Below are positions 45,676-55,215 of a stretch of DNA of 64,000 bases, piece after piece. The notes beneath the pieces were generated by a model. That model did no database searches, was not told the DNA's origin, and was given only the letters and a program-made list of their open reading frames with translations. Numbering within the stretch: position 1 is the stretch's first letter; each line of letters opens with the position of its first letter. Position numbers and translations under genes: made by a program. Source of the DNA: Acidobacteriota bacterium. Lineage in GTDB: Bacteria; Acidobacteriota; Terriglobia; Acidiferrales; UBA7541. The DNA lies in the NCBI GenBank assembly GCA_013289825.1, contig JABCZF010000022.1, positions 1 through 64,000 of the forward strand, written 5' to 3'.

Positions 45676-45870
45676 TCAGACGTTTGCGACAACCTTTAGG
45701 CCGGGTACGCCGATCAACCACCTCTTCTGAGGTGCGCGCAATCCGCAGGGCAGAGAAATGTAGCGTTCGTTGCCGGGCTCGTAGGGAGTCTGACGGACGA
45801 GCGAACTCGGCTTGGGTGGTTTAAGAAGCATCCAAAGCCAAATGTGCATATCGAGCAGGTAACGCATCAC
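45676..45870 (-). pseudogene. Truncated PIN-domain toxin (vapC remnant)
   Basis: The start MRYLLDMHIWLWMLLKP is the N-terminus of a VapC toxin, and PGNERYISLPCG matches the next family segment. After about 45 residues the frame drifts into unrelated sequence and stops at 65 codons. The usual threonine after the first Asp is Met, and the later acidic active-site residues are missing, so it cannot be active. Confidence 0.75.
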
Positions 45871-45971
45871 TTTTCTTCGTCGGGATCGCGCGCTGCTTCC
45901 CTGTCAGAAATGTAAGTGATAGGCCCCACGATGTCTCCAAGAATTGTGAAGGAACCTACGCCAGTGCCGAA
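45867..45971 (-). pseudogene. Antitoxin C-terminal remnant upstream of the vapC remnant
   Basis: A 34-codon open piece (GSFTILGDIVGPITYIS, ending DPDEEK) precedes the toxin remnant and its stop overlaps the toxin start as TGATG, the usual coupling. ILGDIVGP resembles the tail of Phd/VapB antitoxins. The N-terminal DNA-binding part is gone. Confidence 0.55.
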
Positions 45972-46011
45972 CTATAGTAAAACCATAGTCCGACTATAGT
46001 CTGACCATGGT
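45971..46011. repeat. Four 8-bp palindromes at exact 11-bp spacing
   Basis: ACTATAGT (45971), ACCATAGT (45982), ACTATAGT (45993) and ACCATGGT (46004) are each separated by three bases. Three are perfect palindromes and one has a single change. The phase of one helical turn places all on one DNA face. The position at the antitoxin remnant suggests the former autoregulatory operator. Confidence 0.7.
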
Positions 46012-46071
46012 CCATATTTTATGTATTTCTATCTTTTTCAGCCATTTACGGGAATAGCGCAAAAGGAGCTT

Positions 46072-49000
46072 CTACGGCTCGTCGTCACCACCGCCGGCTT
46101 CGCTCATATCGTGATTGAGAGGCTTGTTGATATCCAGAGCTGTGAGGCCGGCTTTCTGGAGTTCGCTGCTCAGTTTGGGGACGGAGTTCTGCTTCAGGTC
46201 ATTCCAGCGTCCTAGCAGCGAGTCCAGTTCCCTGGTCAGCTCGGCATAAACCTTGTTCGCCTGCGTCGTAGGTGCAGCATCCGCGGAATCGGCCAGCCCC
46301 AGCAACTGGCCAAAGTGCTGGTTGAGGGTGGAGAAACTCTCCGTCTGCTTGCCGCTGGGGGGAGTTCCGAAAAAAGTGCCGGTGGTTGCGCCCGCAAGCG
46401 CAGCGCACTGTTTGTCGAATTCCGCGAGCGAATCGGCCAGCTTCCCCCTCGCCTTCGCCAGAGACTCTTTCAGTTGCGCGCGGACGGATTGCACCTGGCC
46501 CAGGGCGTCGAAACTATGGTTCATGCCGGAAACCGAGCCGGATTCCAGTGCGGCTTGCGCTTCCAGATCCTGAACGGGCGTCTTGATGCGAGGATCCATC
46601 TTCACAGTTAGCGGTTGGCTGAACTGCTGGGCGTCCACCGTCAGCCGGACGGTGTAGCTTCCAGGCAGCGCCCAGGCTCCGAGCGGAAGCAAGGGCGTAT
46701 CGTGCGCGATCGCCGAAATGGGAAATTCCTTGTTAAGGGATTTCGGCGGCTCCCCACGCAGATCCCACAGAAAACGGTGCATGCCCGGCGCGGACGAAAG
46801 AGTCCTTGCGGGCCGCACCCAGTACATAGGAATCGGATGCTCGGCGGCAATTTTATCCATGGGCAGCGGCGGGTCGGCGCTGGAGTAGCGGCGCACGGTT
46901 GCTCCGGTGGAGTCCAGAATTTCCAGAGTAACCGGGCCGGTCGCGGCGGCGGCAAGGAAGTAGTCGAGGACGGCGCCATCTGCGGGATTTTTCCCCGCGG
47001 GCGTTTCCGGCGGCAGCGGCGTATCGGGATTGCGGTTCGAGCGCCAGCGCAAGGCTTCTTGCGGTTGGAAAAAAAACACCGGAGATTCTGCGATCCGGTC
47101 GTTCAACTGGCGGAGCGGGGTGATGTCATCGAGGATCCAGAAGGAGCGGCCATGAGTAGCCACAATCAGGTCGTCGCCGTGGATGGCCAGGTCGCGCATG
47201 GAGGTGTGGGGAAGGTTCAGCTGCAACGACTGCCAGGTGTCCCCTTCGTTGAACGAAACGTAGACCGAGGTTTCAGAACCCGCGAAGAGCAGACCTTTCC
47301 GCACGGGATCTTCGCGCACGGCGTTGATCGGAGCATTTTCGGGAAGCCCGGCGACAATTTCCTGCCAATTGGCGCCGAAGTCGCGGGTGCGGTAGATGTG
47401 CGGCTTCAAGTCGTCCAGGCGGAAGCGATTGACGGCGGCGTACGCGGTTCCCGCGTCGAAATGCGAAGCCTCGAGAAGAGAAACCTTGCTCCAAGAAGTA
47501 AGCTGTGGCGGAGTGATATTTTTCCAGGTCTCCCCGGCGTCGCGAGTGATGTGAATCAAGCCGTCGTCTGTGCCGGCCCACAGCGTGCCTGCTTCCTTCA
47601 AGGAGGGAGCGAGAGCATAAATCGTGCCGCGATGCTTGCCTTTTTCCGGGTCGCCCGCGGAAAAAGCGCCGAGGTTGGCCGGAATTTCCGGCGTTTCCCG
47701 GGTAAGATCCGGACTAATGACCTGCCACGAGCGCCCGCCATCGGTCGTCCTGAACAATACATTTGCGGCGAAGTACAGAATGCCCGGATCGAACGGCGAA
47801 AAAACGATCGGCAGCGAGCGGTTGTATCGATACTGGCCGGTACGAATCGGCTCGGGCGCCACGTTCGCGTATTCGTTTAGCGCCTGGTTCGTGCGCGTGA
47901 TGCGGCCGCCATAAAGAATATTCGAGTCGCGCGGGTCCACCGCAATGTAGCCGTACTCTTCGACGCCCGGCAAACTCCACTCGCGGAACGTTAATTCTCC
48001 GACGTCGCTGCGGCTCATGACTGCCGCGCTGCCGCTTTCCTGCTGCGCGCCATAGACCCAATAAGGAAAGCGGTTGTCCGTGGTGACGTGATAAAACTGA
48101 GCGCTTGGCTGGTTGTACCAACTGCTCCAGGTTTCCCCACCATTGACGCTGATGACCGCTCCCTGATCGCTCGAAAGCGCGATCGTCTGCGCGTTGCTCG
48201 GATTGACCCAGATGTGCTGGTAATCGTCGCCGCCGGGCGCGCCCTTGAAGCCCACAAAAGTTTTCCCGCCGTCGGTGGATTTCCACGTTGTTGTATTGGC
48301 GACGTAGATCAGGTCGGGGTTATCGGGCGAAACGGCGATGCCCATTGCGCCCGGGCCGCGGCCGCCGATTCGATGATCTTCGTTGACGTGCTGCCAGCTT
48401 TCGCCGCCATCCTCGGAGCGGAAAATCCCGGGTTCCTTTTTCGCTTCAGCGGTCAGATACATGCGATTCGGATTGCTGGGGGCGTACGCAATGCCCATGC
48501 GGCCGAGTAGATCGTCCGCGCCGGGAAGGCCCTTGGTGATTTGCCGCCAGGTGCCGCCGCCGTCCGTGGATTTGTAAAGGCCGCTGCCGGGAATCACAAA
48601 CGATTCGCCGCTGCGAATTTCCCACGGAGCGACGCGCGCCGCCCAGAGAGCCGCGAACAGAACCTGCGGGTTTCCAGGGGCCATCACCAGGTCGGCGCCG
48701 CCGGTGTTTTCGTCTTTATAGAGAACTTTTTCGAAGGTTTTGCCGCCATCAAGGGAGCGGAATATGCCGCGCTCGGTATTGGGTCCGTAGGGATGGCCTT
48801 GCACAGAAACAAAAACACGGTCCGGGTTGCGCGGATCCACAACGATGGCGGTAATCTGTTGCGCGTCTCGCAAGCCAAGATGCGTCCACGTCTTTCCCGC
48901 GTCGATTGACTTGTAGAAGCCATCACCAACCGCCAGGTCCGGGCGTTGCAATCCTTCGCCGCTCCCGACGTAGAGGATGTTCGGATCTGATGGCGCAACG

Positions 49001-49290
49001 GCCAGCGCGCCGACGGAGCCGGAAGTTTGTTCATCGAAAATCGGGAGCCAGGTGTTGCCAAAGTCGTTGGTTTTCCAGACTCCGCCGTTCACCGCAGCCA
49101 TGTAAAAGACACTGGGCTGCTGCGGAACGCCGCTGATGGCCACGGTGCGCCCGCCGCGAAAAGGACCGATGCACCGCCAGCGCATCCCGGAATAAAGTTT
49201 CGGATCGTAGTTTTGCGCGCCGACGGAAAGAACCGGAAACGCAACGATCAGCAAGCAGACAAGAGCGATGACTCTTAGCGGCCCACGCAT
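46072..49290 (-). CDS. Large secreted BNR/sortilin-like beta-propeller protein
   Basis: The protein of 1072 residues has a signal peptide (VIALVCLLIVAFPVLSVGA) and then many Asp-box repeats typical of sialidase/VPS10-like propellers, such as KSIDAGKTW, RSLDGGKTF, KSTDGGGTW, RSEDGGESW, TTDGGRSW and TRDAGETW. They run from about residue 30 to 700, enough for two propellers. The last 300 residues contain a beta domain and a helical region. No catalytic residues of sialidases are evident. The start at 49290 has GGAGG just upstream. It lies downstream of an S9 peptidase gene on the same strand. Confidence 0.85.
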   Translation of the reverse strand: MRGPLRVIALVCLLIVAFPVLSVGAQNYDPKLYSGMRWRCIGPFRGGRTVAISGVPQQPSVFYMAAVNGGVWKTNDFGNTWLPIFDEQTSGSVGALAVAPSDPNILYVGSGEGLQRPDLAVGDGFYKSIDAGKTWTHLGLRDAQQITAIVVDPRNPDRVFVSVQGHPYGPNTERGIFRSLDGGKTFEKVLYKDENTGGADLVMAPGNPQVLFAALWAARVAPWEIRSGESFVIPGSGLYKSTDGGGTWRQITKGLPGADDLLGRMGIAYAPSNPNRMYLTAEAKKEPGIFRSEDGGESWQHVNEDHRIGGRGPGAMGIAVSPDNPDLIYVANTTTWKSTDGGKTFVGFKGAPGGDDYQHIWVNPSNAQTIALSSDQGAVISVNGGETWSSWYNQPSAQFYHVTTDNRFPYWVYGAQQESGSAAVMSRSDVGELTFREWSLPGVEEYGYIAVDPRDSNILYGGRITRTNQALNEYANVAPEPIRTGQYRYNRSLPIVFSPFDPGILYFAANVLFRTTDGGRSWQVISPDLTRETPEIPANLGAFSAGDPEKGKHRGTIYALAPSLKEAGTLWAGTDDGLIHITRDAGETWKNITPPQLTSWSKVSLLEASHFDAGTAYAAVNRFRLDDLKPHIYRTRDFGANWQEIVAGLPENAPINAVREDPVRKGLLFAGSETSVYVSFNEGDTWQSLQLNLPHTSMRDLAIHGDDLIVATHGRSFWILDDITPLRQLNDRIAESPVFFFQPQEALRWRSNRNPDTPLPPETPAGKNPADGAVLDYFLAAAATGPVTLEILDSTGATVRRYSSADPPLPMDKIAAEHPIPMYWVRPARTLSSAPGMHRFLWDLRGEPPKSLNKEFPISAIAHDTPLLPLGAWALPGSYTVRLTVDAQQFSQPLTVKMDPRIKTPVQDLEAQAALESGSVSGMNHSFDALGQVQSVRAQLKESLAKARGKLADSLAEFDKQCAALAGATTGTFFGTPPSGKQTESFSTLNQHFGQLLGLADSADAAPTTQANKVYAELTRELDSLLGRWNDLKQNSVPKLSSELQKAGLTALDINKPLNHDMSEAGGGDDEP

Positions 49291-49338
49291 GCAATTCCTC
49301 CAGGAGTGCAAGGAGGATAGCGCGAGGCCAGCGGCCAT

Positions 49339-49614
49339 GCAAATCCCTCAAAAACTTTGCGCCTGGCTGGACCCGTTATTTTTTTGTGGTGGATGCGCAT
49401 ATAGAAGCGGCCGATAGCGCCTTAGAAGAGAATCGAATTCGGGGCCCAGAAGGGTAGGCAAACACTCTTAGAACGCGCGCTGCTCGTCTTAGCCGCGTAT
49501 GTGCGGCCAGTCGTCGAAGACCTCGATCGCGCCGCCGGCGAGGCGAGGCCCCGGATAGCGAAGGCAATCGAGCGCTTCAACCGCACCTGCGGCAGCCGCA
49601 CGCCAAAGGAGCGA
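49339..49614. other. Spacer between the BNR and S9 peptidase genes
   Basis: No gene with support. Small frames on both strands are very Arg- or Ala-rich and look like shadow frames. No clear terminator is seen, so read-through from the peptidase gene to the BNR gene is possible. Confidence 0.4.
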
Positions 49615-51720
49615 TCAGTCTGCGGGCGGCTTATCGTTACCGGGGGCCGGGCGCGCGGGGGTGCCGTCGGCTTTGACGTAGTGCGCGTACCAGGCGAGGT
49701 AGCGCTCATCGAGGTCCTTTATATGGGAGGGCGTCTTGAACTCGTGATACTCGTCCGGGTAGACAACAAGCAGCGTCTCGCGCCCTAACTCCTTCAGCGA
49801 CAGATACATCTGCTCGCCGCCGAGGATCGGCACGTTGCAATCAATGTTGCCGCCGACAAACAGCGTGGGCGTCAGAATGTTCTTCACCCTGTAGAAAGGC
49901 GCGATGCGGTCCCAAAGGGCCTGATTCTCCCACGGATAGCCCAGTTCAATCACATATTCGCGCTGGTATTCGTCATGGCCCCACATGCTGGTGAAGTTGG
50001 CCGCGCCGGCGCCGGAGATGGCCGCTTTAAACCGGTTGGTTTGGCCGATGATGAAGTCCGTGGAGATCCCGCCATACGACCATCCGCCGACGCCCAATTT
50101 GTCCGGATCCGCCAGGCCCTGCGCAAGCGCGAAATCCACAAACGCCATGTCGTCCTGAAAGTCCTTGTTCCCCCAGTCGGCGAAAATGGCCTTGCAGAAA
50201 TCCAACCCGTAACCAGAAGACCCGCGCGGGTTGGGCAACAGCACGGCGTAGCCGTTGGCGGCGAAGAGTTGCGCAACGTCGAAGAATTCGTCTTCGTACT
50301 CCTCGACCGGGCCGCCGTGCGGGCGAAGGATGGTCGGAACCTTTTTGCCGGGCACGTAATCCACCGGCTTATAAAGGTACCCGTGCACCAAGGTCCCGTC
50401 TTTGGATTTGAACGAGACGTATTCGCCCTTCACCACTTTGTGTCCGGCCAGCCACTCGTCATTCAGGTGCGTCAGCCGGGTCAGCTTCCCGCCGGGGATG
50501 GTGAAGACCTCGTAGGGCCGGTCGGTCGCGGAGATGGTCGCGGCCAGCGTTCCGTCCTTGGACAACGAGTAGCCATCCATGTTCAGCCGCCCGCCGATGG
50601 CCCGGGTTACTTTCCCGTCGGCAAGACCGACCTGGGCCAGGGTCTGGGTGCCGTCATCGTCGGCGAGGAAATAGATGGACTTCCCATCGGGCGCAAAGCG
50701 GGGCTCGGTGGCCATGCGGTCGAAGGTTTTGGTGAGAATCCTTGCATCGCCACCGGCAGCCGGAGAAACAGCGACGTGCCTGGTGGCGTAGTAGAAAAGC
50801 TTCAGGTCAGTCGAAGCGGAGTAGGTGAGCCACTTGCCGTCGGGCGACCAGGAGGGGTGATCTTTCTGCCCGGGGAAATTGCTGACCTGCGTGGTATGGG
50901 CGCCCTGATCGGTATTGTCGGCGGCAACCATCCAAATGTCGGAGTTGTAGGTGGTGTCGGGGTCCGGTTTGGTGCGGTTGCTGGCAAAGGCAAGAGACTT
51001 GCCGTCCGGTGACCAGGCAGGTTGCGCGTCATCGTAGTTGCCTGAACTCACCTGCCGCTGGGTCTTTGCCGCCACATCGAAAACGTAGAGATGGGTGCGG
51101 CGGTGATCAATATAGCCGACGTTGTCGTTCTTGAATTGCAACCGATCGATCACCCAGGGAGGCTGTGGTTTGGATCTCTTCCCTGCCCCCTCGTCGCTGC
51201 CTTTGGATTTTCTGGCTGCCCCTTCAAGCTCCTCCGGGGTCGGATCGCGAAGAATCAAAACCAGTTGCTTGCCGCCCGGCGCCCATTCGAACTCCTCCAC
51301 GTCCTGAATCGTGTCGGTCAGCCTCTGTGCCTCGCCGCCCAGGCGGTTGAGAAGGTAAACCTGCGCCTTGTCATCATTGCCCTCGGCATCCTTGCGCGTG
51401 GAGAGAAACGCCAGATACTTTCCGTCCGGCGACCAGCGAGGGTGAGAGGACACGACGCCATCGGCGGTGAGCGGGATGGTGTCCCCGCCGGCGGCGGGCA
51501 CCATCCAGATCCTCGATTCCGGCTTGTCTTCCTTCAGTGAGCTTGAATTCACGGTAAAGGCGATCACCTGCCCGTCCGGGCTGATCTGCGCCTCGTGCGC
51601 CTCTCGAACACCGAAGAGGTCGTCCACGGTGATCGCGCGCGGTGCGCCGGATTGCTGCGCGGCGGCAAGGGAACCTGCCAGAAGGAAAAGTCCGAGCAAG
51701 GGTGCGGGGGAAATCTTCAT
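49615..51720 (-). CDS. S9 family prolyl-oligopeptidase-type peptidase
   Basis: The 701-residue secreted enzyme has a signal peptide (LLGLFLLAGSLAAAQQ), a WD40/TolB-like beta-propeller (repeats of the type WSPDGKSLAF, WSPDGKWLTY, FAPDGKSIYF) and a C-terminal alpha/beta-hydrolase domain. The nucleophile is in GGWSYGGIST. The aspartate lies in LFVGGNIDCNVP and the histidine in YPDEYHEF. It is a peptidase of the DPP/acylaminoacyl-peptidase group and probably cleaves oligopeptides in the periplasm. The gene is divergent from the permease gene and upstream of the BNR gene. Confidence 0.93.
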   Translation of the reverse strand: MKISPAPLLGLFLLAGSLAAAQQSGAPRAITVDDLFGVREAHEAQISPDGQVIAFTVNSSSLKEDKPESRIWMVPAAGGDTIPLTADGVVSSHPRWSPDGKYLAFLSTRKDAEGNDDKAQVYLLNRLGGEAQRLTDTIQDVEEFEWAPGGKQLVLILRDPTPEELEGAARKSKGSDEGAGKRSKPQPPWVIDRLQFKNDNVGYIDHRRTHLYVFDVAAKTQRQVSSGNYDDAQPAWSPDGKSLAFASNRTKPDPDTTYNSDIWMVAADNTDQGAHTTQVSNFPGQKDHPSWSPDGKWLTYSASTDLKLFYYATRHVAVSPAAGGDARILTKTFDRMATEPRFAPDGKSIYFLADDDGTQTLAQVGLADGKVTRAIGGRLNMDGYSLSKDGTLAATISATDRPYEVFTIPGGKLTRLTHLNDEWLAGHKVVKGEYVSFKSKDGTLVHGYLYKPVDYVPGKKVPTILRPHGGPVEEYEDEFFDVAQLFAANGYAVLLPNPRGSSGYGLDFCKAIFADWGNKDFQDDMAFVDFALAQGLADPDKLGVGGWSYGGISTDFIIGQTNRFKAAISGAGAANFTSMWGHDEYQREYVIELGYPWENQALWDRIAPFYRVKNILTPTLFVGGNIDCNVPILGGEQMYLSLKELGRETLLVVYPDEYHEFKTPSHIKDLDERYLAWYAHYVKADGTPARPAPGNDKPPAD

Positions 51721-52002
51721 GCGGATGACTCCGGTAGAAATTGGAATAAAAAAGCCACGCGGAGTGTATCACAGCCGGTTCGCCGCGATGGGAGTCCGGC
51801 AGCGAACCCGGACCGTCTGGCTGCACCCGCCGCGTGCGGAAGGAATCGTCTAGTACCGAGGTACAGCTGGCTCGCTCAAAAAAATTTCGCTGCCCTGCAT
51901 TTTTTTCTTGCATGCCTGAACAGAGACTGTATTCTTCGGAAGGTGAGCTTGCTTCGAGGAATTTGAAAGCGAGAGTCACTTTAGGAGGACGAGAGAAAAA
52001 AA

Positions 52003-53421
52003 TTGAGCACTTTATCGCTGCCCGCCCAAATTCCTTCCCAAGCACTTCCCATCTCGAAAAAGAGAGCCGCAAAGTTGACGCTCTGGCCATTGGTTGCCGC
52101 CACGTTCTTCATGGTGTCCGGCGGAACGTATGGAACCGAGGCAATTATTTCCGGCGCTGGCTACGGCCGCGGGATTCTGGTTTTGCTGTTTCTTCCCGTG
52201 CTGTGGTGTCTGCCGACGGCCTTCATGATCGGCGAGCTGTCCAGCGCGCTACCGCATGAAGGAGGATATTACGCGTGGGTGCGCCGCGGCCTGGGAAATT
52301 TCTGGGGCTTCCAGGAAGCCTGGCTTTCGCTGGCCGCCAGCATCTTTGATATGGCGATTTACCCCACCTTGTTCGTGTTCTATCTGAAGCAGATGTCTCC
52401 CTGGTTTGGCGAGGGGAATCACGGAATCCTCGCGGGTTTGTTTGTGGTGGTAACCTGCGCGGCGCTGAATCTGGCCGGCATCCGCGTGGTGGGTATCACC
52501 TCGCTCTGGTTATTCTTCCTGTTGTCGCTGCCGTTCGGGCTGATCGTGGCGCTGACGCCATTGAAGCTCGGCGCTTTCGCTGGCGAGCCTCACGCCGCTT
52601 CAACGGGCGCCGGCGTCGGCCTGCTCGGAGCGATTCTTGTGGCCATGTGGAATTACATGGGCTGGGACAATGCCTCGACCATCGCGCAGGAGGTCGAGCG
52701 GCCGCAGCGGACCTATCCGAAGGCGATGATCGCCGCGGTGATCCTGGTCTCGCTCACCTATGTTTTGCCGTTTCTGGCGGTCTACTTCACTGGCACGCCG
52801 GCTTCTGCTTTCGCCGAAGATGGCTCGTGGGCCACGATCGCCGGGCAACTTGGGGGCAAGCTGATGGGTTATGAGTGGCTGCGGGCCATGGTGACCATCG
52901 GCGGCATGATGAGCGCGTTCGGCATGTTCAACGCGCTGGTGATGAGCTATTCCCGCCTGCCGCTGGCCATGGCCAAGGACGGCATGATGCCGGGGGTGTT
53001 CGGCAGAGTGACCCGGAAAAACGAAACGCCCTGGGTAGCCATCGTCGTGCTGGCTAGCTGCTGGGCGCTTTGCCTGGGGCTGGGTTTCAAGCGCCTGGTT
53101 ACGCTGGACATTATGTTGTACGGCGCGGCGCTGATGCTGGAGTTCGTGACCCTGGTGGTGCTGCGGGTGCGCGAACCAAAGCTGAAGCGGGAGTTTCGCG
53201 TTCCGGGCGGGATGGCGGGAGCGGTTACCTGCGGGATCTTCCCGTTGGGCTTACTGCTCTTGTCGCTGGTGGAAAGCGACCGCGAGACCATCCTGGGCAT
53301 GAACGGGTTGCTGTTCGGCATGATCATTGTCGTGGCAGGCTTTCTGATGTACTACGCCACGCGAAGAATCCAGGCCCGCTTCACGTCAGAGACAACCCCA
53401 GAGGCCGCGGCGGCGGACTAG
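52003..53421 (+). CDS. APC-family amino-acid permease
   Basis: The 472-residue permease has 12 membrane helices and the APC helix-1 motif TFFMVSGGTYGTEAIISGAGYG, which breaks at GG to bind the amino group. Helix 6 has AILVAMWNYMGWDNASTIA. It resembles the polyamine or cationic amino-acid/YhdG branch; substrate not certain. It starts with a TTG that has AGGAGG about 17 bp upstream. The gene is divergent from the peptidase gene, and uptake of released amino acids is a plausible link. Confidence 0.88.
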   Translation: MSTLSLPAQIPSQALPISKKRAAKLTLWPLVAATFFMVSGGTYGTEAIISGAGYGRGILVLLFLPVLWCLPTAFMIGELSSALPHEGGYYAWVRRGLGNFWGFQEAWLSLAASIFDMAIYPTLFVFYLKQMSPWFGEGNHGILAGLFVVVTCAALNLAGIRVVGITSLWLFFLLSLPFGLIVALTPLKLGAFAGEPHAASTGAGVGLLGAILVAMWNYMGWDNASTIAQEVERPQRTYPKAMIAAVILVSLTYVLPFLAVYFTGTPASAFAEDGSWATIAGQLGGKLMGYEWLRAMVTIGGMMSAFGMFNALVMSYSRLPLAMAKDGMMPGVFGRVTRKNETPWVAIVVLASCWALCLGLGFKRLVTLDIMLYGAALMLEFVTLVVLRVREPKLKREFRVPGGMAGAVTCGIFPLGLLLLSLVESDRETILGMNGLLFGMIIVVAGFLMYYATRRIQARFTSETTPEAAAAD

Positions 53422-53622
53422 GGATATCGAATGTTCGAAAAGCCCTACCCGCACGAGCCGGGGGGTTTTTGGGCGCAGGACCGAAGCTCCCGCTTTTGAG
53501 GACTGAACGCCCGGGAACTACGCTTGATCGTGCAACAAGGCTGGCGGCGTAAAAGCGGAGGTTTCGCCTCCGCGCTCAAAATAAGTCCTCTCCGGCGCCG
53601 CATCCAGTTCTTCCAACCAACG

Positions 53623-54480
53623 ATGGGGTTCAGATTTGGTATCCTGCTGAGCGTGAGATCCTCTCCCAGTTCGTGGCGAATTCTTGCTGACGGCATTATC
53701 GGCGCCGCATTGTGCTGTATCGCAATCGCTCGGGCGGCTCCTCCGCAAACAGGCGGAACAAACTACCAAGCCGCAAAGGCGGTGCAGTCGGCCGGGAACA
53801 CGATGTCCCAGCAAACACCCGGCAATTCGGCCCCTCTGCCACCGCGCACAGGCTTGAATACCGTTGTGCTGGATCCGGCGCATGGCGGCACAGATCAGGG
53901 CGCGCGGGGCACGGAAGGAATCAGCGAGAGCGACGAGGTGCTGCAATTCGCGACGGCCACCAAGAAGGCCCTCGAAGCCCAGGGCTTCCAGGTGATCCTT
54001 ACCCGCGAAGGAAACGACAATCCCTCCTTCGACGATCGCTCGGCGCGCGCCAACGCGCAACGCGGAGCGGTCTTTATTACGATGCACATTGCCTCGACTG
54101 GACTGACAGGCACCGCCCGCGTGTACGTTGAACCCGACGCGCCCCAGGCCAACAACATCACTGGCTTGATTCCCTGGGACCGCGCCCAGACGCCTTTCCT
54201 CAGTTTGAGCCGCAAGCTGGGCGACCTGGTACAACAGGAATTGTCGAAACGGTTTAAGGGTTCGCCCGACACGCTGCAGACCGCCCCAGTAAGGCAGCTG
54301 CGCACCACGGCCGCTCCGGCAATCGCCGTCGAGATTTCCAGCGTTTCTGTGAAGGAGCGTGCGGAACTCGATCGCATGGTGCCGGGAGTGGCGGACGCCA
54401 TCGCCCGCGGTCTCGTCGAGTTTCGGCCTACGTACGTGGTCCCGACCATTCCCGTTCCCGGGGAGAGCGTGCAGCCATGA
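53623..54480 (+). CDS. N-acetylmuramoyl-L-alanine amidase (Amidase_3)
   Basis: This zinc amidase cuts the bond between MurNAc and the peptide stem of peptidoglycan. The mature domain has VLDPAHGGTDQGARG (first His), the glutamate after it in GISESDEV, histidine in FITMHIAST, and the catalytic glutamate in AVEISSVS. A signal-like stretch (IIGAALCCIAIARA) precedes it. The start is uncertain: ATG 53623 gives a signal-like N-terminus, while a TTG at 53524 is in frame. The stop overlaps the next start (ATGA), so the two genes are coupled. Confidence 0.83.
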   Translation: MGFRFGILLSVRSSPSSWRILADGIIGAALCCIAIARAAPPQTGGTNYQAAKAVQSAGNTMSQQTPGNSAPLPPRTGLNTVVLDPAHGGTDQGARGTEGISESDEVLQFATATKKALEAQGFQVILTREGNDNPSFDDRSARANAQRGAVFITMHIASTGLTGTARVYVEPDAPQANNITGLIPWDRAQTPFLSLSRKLGDLVQQELSKRFKGSPDTLQTAPVRQLRTTAAPAIAVEISSVSVKERAELDRMVPGVADAIARGLVEFRPTYVVPTIPVPGESVQP

Positions 54481-55172
54481 GCCCGAAGTGGACGGTGTGG
54501 CTTGGCGGGGTGCTGCTTGCGGCGGTGATTGCGGCGGCGCTGTACTTCCCTGCCCTGCGGCGCCAGGTGAATAAGGCAAAGGATTTGACGGAGAAAACCG
54601 CGGAGCAGGCGCGGCGTGAATTGCTGCCCGTCGCTCCTGTAAGTACCGGCGATCCGATGGTGAAAGTGAAAATGTTCTGGGGCTCGCGCGGCCAGGAAGG
54701 CGAGTTGCTTCCTGTGATCGTGGAACTGCCGTTGTCTCGGGATCCGGTTCTGCGCGCAAAGCAGGTTCTAAACACGCTGCTGGCTGGGCCGGTTGATGCC
54801 GAATCGCGCACGCTGCCGCCGGATGCGGCGCTGCTGGCGTTTTACATTTTGCCCGATGGCACGGCTGTGGCGGATTTTTCGGATGAAATCAGGACTTCGA
54901 TTCCATCGGGGATTCAGAGCGAGCAGTTGGCCGTGGAATCGATCGTGCGCACGCTGGAAGACAATGTGCCGCAGGTGCTGCGCCTGAAAATTTTGATTCA
55001 TGGCCAGGAGGCGGATACGCTGGCGGGCCACGTGGATTTGACACAGTTGTTCCGTGTGAACGCCAAAGACGTGGCCGGCACACAATTGGACAATCCGTCG
55101 CCGCCGGGTTCTTCGCTGCCGGGGCCGATCCGCAAGGCGGTGGATAAAATGCGCCAGGCGACGAAGCGGTAG
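54477..55172 (+). CDS. GerMN-domain membrane protein
   Basis: The 231-residue protein has one N-terminal membrane helix ([18 protein letters not shown]) and a GerMN domain from about residue 60 to 195: [36 protein letters not shown] and [14 protein letters not shown]. GerM of Bacillus is a spore-germination lipoprotein. Outside spore formers the domain is found in the envelope near amidases, with no proven role. It is coupled to the amidase gene and followed by rph, as in Bacillus. Confidence 0.88.
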   Translation: MSPKWTVWLGGVLLAAVIAAALYFPALRRQVNKAKDLTEKTAEQARRELLPVAPVSTGDPMVKVKMFWGSRGQEGELLPVIVELPLSRDPVLRAKQVLNTLLAGPVDAESRTLPPDAALLAFYILPDGTAVADFSDEIRTSIPSGIQSEQLAVESIVRTLEDNVPQVLRLKILIHGQEADTLAGHVDLTQLFRVNAKDVAGTQLDNPSPPGSSLPGPIRKAVDKMRQATKR

Positions 55173-55215
55173 AACTTCGATCGAGAGTTTTCGCAAGACG
55201 GAAACGAGGCTTGCA

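Noticed and set aside
46615..47880. 421-codon + frame inside the BNR protein gene
   Set aside because: The minus strand has regular Asp-box repeats; the plus frame is the reverse complement of them.
51854..51865. GTACCGAGGTAC palindrome between the peptidase and permease genes
   Set aside because: It is a single short palindrome without a partner, so no regulatory claim is made.
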